From the NCBI GenBank assembly GCA_946480965.1, contig CAMLMI010000290.1, positions 1 through 6,290 on the forward strand: a stretch of DNA of 6,290 bases, read 5' to 3'. The DNA is from an uncultured Verrucomicrobiales bacterium. GTDB lineage: Bacteria > Verrucomicrobiota > Verrucomicrobiae > Limisphaerales > CANJSG01. This document shows, in pieces, positions 1 through 6,266 of the stretch; positions within the stretch are counted from its first letter, which is position 1, and every line of letters begins with the position of its first letter. The translations under genes and the position numbers were made by a program. Under the pieces are notes generated by a model. The model was not told the DNA's origin. It made no database searches and saw only the letters and a list, made by a program, of their open reading frames with translations.

Positions 1-8
1 GGTCTCGG

Positions 9-128
9 GGCCAATATGGAGTGCGGTGGCTTGACACCGCTTTGGAGCGGCCACGAAGGGCGAGCGGGCTGGTCGTGAAGGAGGACGCGCTCCATAGCGG
101 CGTCGAGCCGCCGCACTCCAAGGCGTCA
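9..128. repeat. Palindromic intergenic repeat, copy 1
   Basis: Two 29-nt arms, 17-45 and 92-120, are inverted copies of each other (25 of 29 positions identical), separated by a 46-nt spacer. Each arm is itself a hairpin: the left has the 6-bp stem gcggtg/caccgc around gcttga, the right has gcggcg/cgccgc around tcgagc. The element can therefore fold either as one long hairpin or as two small ones. It matches copy 2 at 107 of 120 positions by my hand alignment, with no gaps. Most differences fall in the spacer. It resembles the dispersed, non-coding palindromic repeats of verrucomicrobial genomes, but I cannot search for other copies, and function is unknown. Confidence 0.85.
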
Positions 129-206
129 GTCGCCGGTTGTTGGCGTTGGTTCCAATCTGCCCGAACAAGCGCCGCCCATGAACCGCTTTGGGAGCCGAGG
201 TCTTGC

Positions 207-326
207 GGCCAATATGGAGTGCGGTGGCTGGACACCGCTTTGGAACGGCCGCGAAGGGAGAGCAGGTTTGTTTGGAAGGAGGACGCGCACCAAAGCGGCG
301 TCAAGCCGCCGCACTCCAAGGCGTCA
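207..326. repeat. Palindromic intergenic repeat, copy 2
   Basis: This is the second copy of the same element, in the same orientation. Its arms are 215-243 and 290-318. The inner hairpins are gcggtg/caccgc around gctgga and gcggcg/cgccgc around tcaagc. At the outer ends tttgg pairs perfectly with ccaaa, whereas copy 1 has a T opposite T there. The ends of the unit (ggccaatatggag on the left, cgcactccaaggcgtca on the right) are identical in both copies, which sets the element's boundaries reasonably well. Its right end is 38 bp from the stop codon of the DUF1553-family gene, so a transcript reading out of that gene would contain it. Confidence 0.85.
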
Positions 327-349
327 ACAATCGCTCCGGCGTCATTGTT
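326..349 (-). terminator. Weak hairpin after the DUF1553-family gene
   Basis: The sequence aacaatcgc (326-334) can pair with gcg (339-341) and attgtt (344-349), leaving a tccg loop and a two-base bulge at 342-343. It begins about 15 nt past the stop codon of the reverse-strand gene, where a terminator would sit. On that strand, however, it is followed by gacgcc and not by a run of T, so it is not a classical intrinsic terminator. It may be a 3'-end stabilising structure or chance pairing; the large palindrome just beyond it may contribute to ending the transcript. Confidence 0.3.
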
Positions 350-363
350 CCATGCCGTGCTCA

Positions 364-3300
364 TCACCGTTTCATCACAAATTCTTCGAAATTCATCACC
401 GCGCTGACCAGCACGGTCGTGGCGGCGAGTTCTGCGGGCGGCAAAGCGGCGTCGGCGACGGAATCGCCCACTTTCAGCAGCTTGGCGGCGGCTTCGGCAT
501 CCTGGGCATAGAGATCGCGTTGCTCCGAGAAAAGCTGCCGCAGGATCGCTGCTTCCCGGACGTCGGGCTTCCGGCCGACCAACGCCAGGAACGCATCGCG
601 TCCACGTGCATCGACATCCGAGGGGTGCGCCTTCAACAACCGTTCGGCCAGCGCCCGCGACGCTTCGACAAACTGCGGATCATTGAGCAGCACCAAGGCT
701 TGGAGCGGCGTGGTCGTGGTCTCGCGTTTGGCGGTGCAGACCTCGCGCGTGACGGCGTCGAAGCTGATCATCGACGGCGGCGGCGCGGTGCGCTTCCAGT
801 AGGTGTAGAGGCTGCGGCGGTAGAGTTTGTCGCCGGTGTCCTGTTGGTAGCTCGCGCCGGTGCCGGTCGCCTCCCACAAGCCGGCGGGCTGGTAGGGCTT
901 CACGCTGGGGCCACCGATTTTGGCGTTCAGCAACCCGCTGGCGGCGAGGGCGGCGTCGCGGATCTCCTCGGCTTGGAGACGGTGTTTGGGTCCGCGAGCC
1001 AGCCAACGGTTTTCCGGATCGCGCTCCAGGAGTTCCTTCGAGGCGACGGAGGTTTGCCGGAAGGTCTCCGAGGTGAGGATCAAGCGATGGAGCGCCTTCA
1101 CGTCCCAGCCGTGGTCCATGAACCAGCCCGCCAGCCAATCGAGCAGCTCGGGCTGAGACGGCGGCGCGCCTTGGACGCCGAAATTCTCCGGCGTTCCGAC
1201 CAAGCCGGTGCCGAAATGCTGTTTCCAGATGCGGTTCACCGCCACGCGCGCCGTGAGCGGATTGCGGCGATCCACCATCCAGCGCGCCAAGCCGAGACGG
1301 TTGCGCGGGAGATCATCCGGGAACGGCATCACGGCCGACGGGGTGTCGCGTTCAACCGGCTGGCCAGGCGAATCGTAGGCGCCGCGATTGAGGATGAAGG
1401 CGGGACGCGGCGTCGGCATCTCCTCCATGACCATGATTTCGCGAACGCCGTTGCGAAGGTTGTTCTCGGCGACGCGGACGGAGCGGAGTTCGGCCAAAGC
1501 GGCGCGGTAGGGAGCGTGTTCGCGGACGAGGAAGTGGTGGAAGAGATCGGCGTGGTAGGGCGAAGGCTCCCGCCGAGCCGCCTGGGGGAGATCTGCTTTC
1601 TTGGCAGCCACGCTGGCGACTCCTTGGCTCGATCCGGCGGCCGTTTTCGCCCTGCTGATCTCTGTCGATCCAACGGGCGGCTCGGCGGGAGCCTTCGCCC
1701 TACCGAGCGCCGCCACTTCCGGCGCGGTCAGGCATTGGTCGAAGACTTGGAGGTCGTCGATCAATCCGTCCTTGAACCCGCTGTCGCGGAACCGCGCTCC
1801 GAGCATCAGCGAAATCTGGCCCACCGAAGAATCGCCCCATTCGGTGCGATACTGGATGTCCTTGGTCAACTGGTCGCGCACCGTCTCCGCCTCCAGCGGC
1901 ACCCCGTCGCGATAGATTCGCAACCCGGCGGCGGTGCCGGAGCCGTCATGGGTCACGGTCAACAGAGACCATTCTTCGGTCGGCAAAGCGGTCTTGGCCC
2001 GGACGGCCGCGGCGTTGCCCGGCCAGAAATGGCACAGGTTGAAGAACGGTTTCCCCTGCTCCAGCAACACTTCGTAGCCGCGGCGCCCGGCGTCTTCCGC
2101 CGCCTGGGAATGATGGACGATGACGGCGCGGTCCTGATGACTGGCGGGCTTGATCCATAGACTCAGGCTGAACGCGTCGGTGCGGCCGAAATGCCCGACG
2201 CCCGTGGCCGTCACGGAATTGTCGCCGCTGAATTTGAGCGCTTGGCCGTTCCGGCCGGCGACCTGCTCCGGTCCATCGGCGAGATTGGCCACATTGGTGC
2301 CAAGTGCGTTGGGCGTGGTGCCGTTCGTCACAACATCGAAGGTGAAACGGGCGATGGGCGCGGGTGGCGTGATCTCCGGTGAGTTCTTCAGCCACAGGCG
2401 GAAGCCGCGTTCTGCCGACGCTTCGACCTTGGTCAACGATTCCTCCGCCTTGATCCGACGCAGCGCCAGCATCGCGCGTTCGTGCGATTGCTCGGGCTGC
2501 CACAGCGGCAGGGACGGCGACGGTGTGGCCCGGGTGAAGTGCGAATAGAGCCCCGACTCGTCGATGCTGTTGAAGAAGGCGGAGAGGGCGAAGTAGTCGC
2601 GCTGGCTGATGGGATCGTATTTGTGGTCGTGGCAGCGGGCGCATTCCATCGTCAGCCCCAGCACGGCGGTGCCGACGGTGTTGACGCGGTCGGCGACGTA
2701 TTCCACGCGGAACTCCTCGTCGATGCTGCCACCTTCGTTGGTCTGGCGATGGAGTCGATTGAAGGCGGTGGCCAGGCGCTGCTCGTCCGTGGCGTTCGGC
2801 AAGAGATCGCCGGCGATCTGCCAGAGGAGGAACTGGTCGTAGGAGAGGTTCCGGTTGAAGGCGGCGATGACCCAGTCGCGCCACGGCGACATGTCGCGAT
2901 AGACGTCGGCTTGGTAACCGTAGGTGTCGGCGTAGCGGGCGAGGTCCAGCCAATCGAGTGCCATGCGTTCGCCGTAGGCCGGCGACGCGAGGTAGCGGTC
3001 CACCATTCGGGCGTAGGCGTCGGGCGCTGAGTCTTTCAGGAAGGCTTCGATCTCAGCCGGCTTCGGCGGCAGGCCGGTGAGGCCCAACGCCACGCGGCGG
3101 ATCAAGGTTTCAGGCGTCGCAGGAGGCGAAAAGGAAAGCCCTTGCTTGACCAATCCGGTCCGCACCAGCGCTTCGATGGGATGTGGCGCGCCCGAAGTCT
3201 TCCCATCCGGCATCTGGGATCCGGCATCCGGCAGCGCCCCCTTCCCCACCGGAATGAACGCCCAGTGCGGCTGATACTCCGCGCCCTCGGCGATCCAGCG

Positions 3301-3714
3301 TTTGAGCAGCGCCTTCTCGTCGGCCGAAAGCTTTAGGTTCGACTTGGGCGGCGGCATGACGTCGTCCTCGTCGTCGGAAAAGATCCTGTGGACGAAGTCG
3401 CTCTTGTCCGGATTGCCCGGCTGGATCACCGCCCAACCATCGTCCAGCGGCTTGAGCGCGCCGTCACGGGTGTCGAGCCGCAGCTTGCCCTTGCGGGCGG
3501 CGGCATCCGGCCCGTGGCAGGCAAAGCAGCGGTCGGAGAGGAGCGGACGGATGTCGCGGTTGAAGTCGATGGCCTCGGGCGCGGCGGCCGCGACGACGCC
3601 GCCTCCGCAAAGTGCCGCGAGAATCATTGCCAACGCCATCGCTCGCGGCGGCTTGGGGCGACGCCCAGACGGCTGCGGCAGAAAAGAAGCATGGGGACCG
3701 GCAGTGGGCTTCAT
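364..3714 (-). CDS. Exported PSCyt/DUF1549-LamG-DUF1553 protein
   Basis: This complete 1116-residue gene encodes a predicted periplasmic c-type cytochrome-like protein of unknown reaction. Residues 1-25 are basic and proline-rich, 26-41 hydrophobic, with likely signal peptidase I cleavage near A44-A45. The PSCyt1 region (about 48-152) has C63-x-x-C66-H67 and the M120-PPP motif, a possible distal haem ligand. DUF1549 (about 178-385) carries a second haem motif, C358-x-x-C361-H362, followed by DHKYDPIS. A LamG-like jelly-roll, a probable carbohydrate- or surface-binding module, spans about 455-668. An Ala/Ser/Lys-rich linker occupies 671-712. DUF1553 (about 800-1085) includes NRIWKQHFGTGLV and TTPLQALVLLNDPQFVEA, and the family-typical end NFEEFVMKR is intact. 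These genes often adjoin a DUF1501 gene, not seen here. There is no Shine-Dalgarno sequence before the chosen ATG; starts at M26 or M30 would also leave a good signal peptide. Family assignment is firm, function is not. Confidence 0.93.
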   Translation of the reverse strand: MKPTAGPHASFLPQPSGRRPKPPRAMALAMILAALCGGGVVAAAAPEAIDFNRDIRPLLSDRCFACHGPDAAARKGKLRLDTRDGALKPLDDGWAVIQPGNPDKSDFVHRIFSDDEDDVMPPPKSNLKLSADEKALLKRWIAEGAEYQPHWAFIPVGKGALPDAGSQMPDGKTSGAPHPIEALVRTGLVKQGLSFSPPATPETLIRRVALGLTGLPPKPAEIEAFLKDSAPDAYARMVDRYLASPAYGERMALDWLDLARYADTYGYQADVYRDMSPWRDWVIAAFNRNLSYDQFLLWQIAGDLLPNATDEQRLATAFNRLHRQTNEGGSIDEEFRVEYVADRVNTVGTAVLGLTMECARCHDHKYDPISQRDYFALSAFFNSIDESGLYSHFTRATPSPSLPLWQPEQSHERAMLALRRIKAEESLTKVEASAERGFRLWLKNSPEITPPAPIARFTFDVVTNGTTPNALGTNVANLADGPEQVAGRNGQALKFSGDNSVTATGVGHFGRTDAFSLSLWIKPASHQDRAVIVHHSQAAEDAGRRGYEVLLEQGKPFFNLCHFWPGNAAAVRAKTALPTEEWSLLTVTHDGSGTAAGLRIYRDGVPLEAETVRDQLTKDIQYRTEWGDSSVGQISLMLGARFRDSGFKDGLIDDLQVFDQCLTAPEVAALGRAKAPAEPPVGSTEISRAKTAAGSSQGVASVAAKKADLPQAARREPSPYHADLFHHFLVREHAPYRAALAELRSVRVAENNLRNGVREIMVMEEMPTPRPAFILNRGAYDSPGQPVERDTPSAVMPFPDDLPRNRLGLARWMVDRRNPLTARVAVNRIWKQHFGTGLVGTPENFGVQGAPPSQPELLDWLAGWFMDHGWDVKALHRLILTSETFRQTSVASKELLERDPENRWLARGPKHRLQAEEIRDAALAASGLLNAKIGGPSVKPYQPAGLWEATGTGASYQQDTGDKLYRRSLYTYWKRTAPPPSMISFDAVTREVCTAKRETTTTPLQALVLLNDPQFVEASRALAERLLKAHPSDVDARGRDAFLALVGRKPDVREAAILRQLFSEQRDLYAQDAEAAAKLLKVGDSVADAALPPAELAATTVLVSAVMNFEEFVMKR
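3205..3232. repeat. Heptanucleotide tandem repeat within the CDS
   Basis: Four back-to-back 7-mers read atccggc, atctggg, atccggc, atccggc on the plus strand; three are identical and one differs at two positions. The tract lies inside the DUF1553-family gene, in the segment joining the PSCyt1 and DUF1549 regions, and encodes the short Pro/Asp/Gly/Ser stretch around residues 161-170. Seven is not a multiple of three, so gain or loss of one unit would shift the frame, while a change of three units would be tolerated. Confidence 0.75.
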
Positions 3715-3863
3715 CGGAGGAAAGGTTGACGCTGTGGAAGCTGCCAGCCTTCACCGCCGCTTTCACGCGCATTTCCCCCACCATTTTCAGCCGGTTTACT
3801 GTCCTTCCGCCGTGCGCAGAACCGCACAGGAACGACGGCCGCGGAAAAAGCCGCCCCATCCTT

Positions 3864-3975
3864 GCCCGGCAGAACGAAGATCCGACACCGGTCCCGCGAA
3901 GGCCGATCCGCGAAGCTTGGTCCAGAGAGCTTTGGCGGCACGGCCAGCTCCGGGCTCTTCGTCTTCCCGCCGGGC
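3864..3975. repeat. Long-range inverted repeat between divergent genes
   Basis: The sequence gcccggc (3864-3870) pairs with gccgggc (3969-3975), and acgaaga (3874-3880) pairs with tcttcgt (3956-3962). This gives two 7-bp perfect helices in register around unpaired bases, closing a 75-nt interior. The interior shows only weak further pairing. It could be the base of a structured RNA or the ends of a small degenerate element, but 14 pairs over 112 nt in GC-rich DNA may also be chance. Confidence 0.3.
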
Positions 3976-4034
3976 AAAAGGGGACCGCCGATATTTCGAT
4001 GCCTGCGGACTGCACTTTTTCCATGCTGGTCTGC

Positions 4035-4053
4035 ATTGGAAACAACTTCCAAT
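4035..4053. promoter_or_regulatory. Candidate operator: 19-bp inverted repeat
   Basis: Perfect 7-bp arms attggaa (4035-4041) and ttccaat (4047-4053) flank a 5-nt spacer, acaac. The site ends 62 bp before the transketolase start codon and 16 nt upstream of a possible -10 element at 4069-4074, so a dimeric regulator bound here would overlap a -35 region. It stands out as an AT-rich symmetric site in GC-rich DNA. The regulator is not identifiable from the sequence, and the promoter placement is inferred. Confidence 0.4.
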
Positions 4054-4115
4054 TTGCCCCCCAGTTCCTAGATTCGCGCCTCAATTTTTGTGCCCAATCA
4101 CTGAACCGAAACATT

Positions 4116-6188
4116 ATGGCCGCTGATACCTCCGTCGTCGCGAAAGTCGAACTCCCGCCGCTCGTCCCGCAGAAGCTCAAGTCCAAGCTCGCTCCCACGC
4201 CGGGCAAACCGAAATACGCCACCACGGTCAAGAACGCCGCCGGCGCCGATGTCACCCTCGGCTGCCCCAAGGCCACCCGCGCGCTCGTCGCGTTGATGGA
4301 CGTCCACGCGGTGGTCGGCGGCGCGGCCTGCCATTGGGGCGGTCCCGCGGCCTTCGCCGAGGTGAACTCCGCGATCCACGGCCTGATGTTCGGCGTCTCC
4401 GGCCGCCAGTGGCACGAAGCCTACAACTACGTGAACGACGCGGGCCACGCCGAGAACGGCATCTACGCCCTGCGCGCCAACTACGGCTTCGACGGCACCA
4501 CGTTCGATTCCCTCAAGGGTTTCCGCTCCATCGCCAGCAAGCTGACGGGCCACGGTGAATCGCACCTGAACCCCGAGGGCGTCCTGCTCTCCAACGGCCC
4601 GCTCGGCTCCGCCCTGCCCCAGGCCCAGGGCCTGGCCATCGGCGACAAGCTCGCGGGCAACGACCGCGTGACCATCGCCGTGGTCTCCGACGGCGCCTCG
4701 ATGGAAGGCGAAGCCAAGGAAGCCTTCGCCGCCATTCCCGGCCTCGCCTCCAAGGGCCGCGTCAATCCGTTCGTGATGATCGTGTCCGACAACGACACCA
4801 AGCTCTCCGGCCGCATCACGAAGGATTCCTTCTCCATGCAGCCCACCTTCGAGGCGCTCGACGACCTCGGCTGGGATGTCCGCAAGGTGGCCAACGGCCA
4901 TGATCTCCAGGCCGTCTTCCTCGCCGTGGAAAAGGCAGTGGCCGACGCCAAGGCGAATCCCGCCAAACCGGTCGCCATCTGGCTCAAGACCATCAAGGGC
5001 TACGGCGTGAAGGCCACCGAAGAGAACGCCGCCGGCGGCCACGGCTTCCCGCTGGCGAACGGCGAGAAGATCATTCCCTTCGTGGACGAGATCTTCGGCG
5101 GCCAGACCCCGGACGAGTTCAAGACCTGGGCCGCGTCGCTCCGCGCCGACTGGGAAAAATCCGAAGCCGCCAAGAAGGCCAAGGCCGAAGCCGCCGCCGC
5201 CAACCCCGCTCCCGCCGCCCCGGCGGTGAAGAAGGACAAGGTGCAGGCCGGTCTCTCCGCCGGCGCGATCAAGGCCGCGATGGAAGGCTACCCGGTCTAT
5301 TCCGTGAGCTCCGACGTGCAGGGTTCCACCGGCATCAGCACCTTTCAGAAGGCCACCGGCAACTTCATCGAGGTCGGCATCGCCGAGTCCAACATGGTCT
5401 CGACCGCCGCCGGTCTCTCCAAGGTGGGCTTCATCCCCATCGTGGACACCTTCGGCCAGTTCGGCGTGACCAAGGGCAACCTGCCCCTGACCATGGCCGC
5501 GCTCTCCCAGGCGCCCGTGATCGCGATGTTCTCGCACGTCGGGTTCCAGGACGCGGCCGACGGTGCCAGCCACCAGGCCACGACCTACTTCGCCGCCGTC
5601 AGCGCCATTCCCCACACCGTGGTCATAGCCCCGAGCTGCGCCGACGAAGCCGAGGCCTTCATGTATCAGGCGATCAAACGCATCGGCGACGAGCGCAAGG
5701 CCGGCCATGACGGCGAGTCCGTGATCTTCTTCGTGGGCCGCGAAAACTACCCGGTGAAGTGGGTCGAAGGCTCCACCTATCCCTGGGGCAAGGCGCAGGT
5801 CATCCAGGAAGGCACCGACGTGGTGCTCGTGGGTTCCGGCGTGCTCTTCAACAAGGCGCTCGAAGCCGCGAAGATCCTCGCCTCGAAGGGCAAGTCCGCC
5901 ACGGTGATCAACAACCCGTTCATCAACCTTGTGGACATCGAAACCATCGGCGCGGCGGTCAAGAAGGCCGGCGGCCGTTTGGTCACCATCGAGGACCACC
6001 AGCTCATCTGCGGCATGGGCGCCCAGGTCAGCCACGCCCTCAGCAACGCCGGCATCGCGCACCGCGTGAAGAGCCTCGGCATCAAGAACGAGTTCGGCCA
6101 GAGCGCCTACCTCGCCGAGGAGCTCTACGTGAAGCACGGCTTGACCGGCCCCAAGATGGCCGAAGCCGCGCTGGAACTGATCGGCTAA
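4116..6188 (+). CDS. tkt: Transketolase, three-domain, divergent motifs
   Basis: This complete 690-residue protein is a cytoplasmic thiamine-diphosphate and Mg-dependent transketolase, moving two-carbon ketol units in the non-oxidative pentose phosphate pathway. The N-terminal cofactor domain (about 50-340) has H73, H111, GPLG at 161-164, S191-D192-G193 with N226 as the Mg/ThDP motif, and H262. An Ala/Lys/Pro-rich linker spans about 344-375. The pyrimidine-binding domain (about 376-545) has GIAESNM with the probable catalytic E424, DGASHQ with H486, and R542. The C-terminal transketolase domain covers about 555-690. Length is close to the usual 620-690. ATG 4116 was chosen because the preceding in-frame sequence has no family similarity and partly overlaps the opposite gene; no Shine-Dalgarno is visible. 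Residues 1-50 are a Lys/Pro-rich extension. Codon bias suggests high expression. SDG replacing the usual GDG is unusual; another two-carbon-transfer specificity is possible. Confidence 0.92.
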   Translation: MAADTSVVAKVELPPLVPQKLKSKLAPTPGKPKYATTVKNAAGADVTLGCPKATRALVALMDVHAVVGGAACHWGGPAAFAEVNSAIHGLMFGVSGRQWHEAYNYVNDAGHAENGIYALRANYGFDGTTFDSLKGFRSIASKLTGHGESHLNPEGVLLSNGPLGSALPQAQGLAIGDKLAGNDRVTIAVVSDGASMEGEAKEAFAAIPGLASKGRVNPFVMIVSDNDTKLSGRITKDSFSMQPTFEALDDLGWDVRKVANGHDLQAVFLAVEKAVADAKANPAKPVAIWLKTIKGYGVKATEENAAGGHGFPLANGEKIIPFVDEIFGGQTPDEFKTWAASLRADWEKSEAAKKAKAEAAAANPAPAAPAVKKDKVQAGLSAGAIKAAMEGYPVYSVSSDVQGSTGISTFQKATGNFIEVGIAESNMVSTAAGLSKVGFIPIVDTFGQFGVTKGNLPLTMAALSQAPVIAMFSHVGFQDAADGASHQATTYFAAVSAIPHTVVIAPSCADEAEAFMYQAIKRIGDERKAGHDGESVIFFVGRENYPVKWVEGSTYPWGKAQVIQEGTDVVLVGSGVLFNKALEAAKILASKGKSATVINNPFINLVDIETIGAAVKKAGGRLVTIEDHQLICGMGAQVSHALSNAGIAHRVKSLGIKNEFGQSAYLAEELYVKHGLTGPKMAEAALELIG

Positions 6189-6207
6189 GCCGCTTCTCTG
6201 TAAACCA

Positions 6208-6243
6208 AAAGCCCCGCCGGAGCGATCCAGCGGGGCTTTCTGC
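6208..6243 (+). terminator. Intrinsic terminator of the transketolase gene
   Basis: The arms aaagccccgc (6208-6217) and gcggggcttt (6230-6239) form a perfect 10-bp stem. Above a single C-A mismatch, gga pairs with tcc around gcga, a GNRA-type tetraloop. The T-tract is short (tttct), and the left arm is preceded by a further A, so the hairpin could also stop transcription arriving from the right. It starts 20 bp after the stop codon, implying that the transketolase message ends here. Confidence 0.9.
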
Positions 6244-6252
6244 ATTCTGCCT

Positions 6253-6266
6253 AACCGGCACCGGTT
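6253..6266. repeat. Short perfect palindrome after the terminator
   Basis: The 14-nt sequence aaccgg-ca-ccggtt is a perfect inverted repeat with a two-base centre, or a 5-bp stem with a gcac loop. It follows the terminator by about 10 bp. It could be an operator for a gene beyond the window or a second hairpin in read-through RNA. The remaining bases to 6290 show nothing I recognise. Confidence 0.35.

Larger units (their letters stand above)
1..363. other. Gene-free left edge with palindromic repeats
   Basis: This stretch lies downstream of the reverse-strand DUF1553-family gene and holds no credible coding region. It contains two copies of a 120-bp palindromic repeat (9-128 and 207-326), a 78-bp spacer between them without recognisable features, and a small hairpin at 326-349. 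Open frames run through both copies only because the 198-bp offset is a multiple of three. The first copy touches the window edge: positions 1-12 match 199-210 at 10 of 12 bases, so the repeated segment probably extends further left. Confidence 0.75.
3715..4115. other. Divergent intergenic region, 401 bp
   Basis: This region separates the start codons of the two divergent genes and must hold both promoters. Long frames cross it on both strands, but none has family resemblance or a good start, and I regard them as products of high GC content. Two inverted repeats are visible: 3864-3880 with 3956-3975, and the tighter 4035-4053. A tagatt at 4069-4074, 16 nt after ttccaa, is a possible but poor sigma-70-type -10/-35 pair for the transketolase. 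The last 100 bp are noticeably richer in A and T than the rest, as expected near a promoter. I see no RNA gene or riboswitch. Confidence 0.6.

Noticed and set aside
9..326. Possible CRISPR array
   Set aside because: There are only two units, each long and internally palindromic, with no short regular repeat-spacer pattern and no cas gene in the window.
21..407. Plus-strand open frame of 128 codons across both palindromic repeats
   Set aside because: Its internal repetition simply mirrors the two DNA repeat copies, which are in the same frame because 198 is divisible by three. It has no recognisable fold and ends inside the DUF1553-family gene.
178..2160. Plus-strand open frame of 660 codons
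   Set aside because: It lies antisense to the well-supported DUF1549/DUF1553 gene, is rich in Arg, Gly and Ala with no family motifs, and is a typical shadow frame of high-GC DNA.
3600..3640. Possible lipoprotein signal (Cys at residue 36 of the DUF1553-family protein)
   Set aside because: The residues before the cysteine are AAL, not a lipobox, and the hydrophobic stretch continues past it toward an Ala-rich signal peptidase I site.
3612..4115. In-frame upstream extension of the transketolase (168 codons)
   Set aside because: The extension overlaps the opposite gene's start, shows no transketolase similarity and would make the protein 858 residues, far beyond the family's usual length. The ATG at 4116 gives a normal size.
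3464..4276. Minus-strand open frames crossing the intergenic region (up to 270 codons)
   Set aside because: They overlap the starts of both real genes in other frames and have no recognisable domain or convincing start site.
4098..6245. Minus-strand open frame of 715 codons
   Set aside because: It is fully antisense to the transketolase. Its Gly/His/Val/Glu-rich composition is what GC-biased third codon positions produce on the opposite strand.
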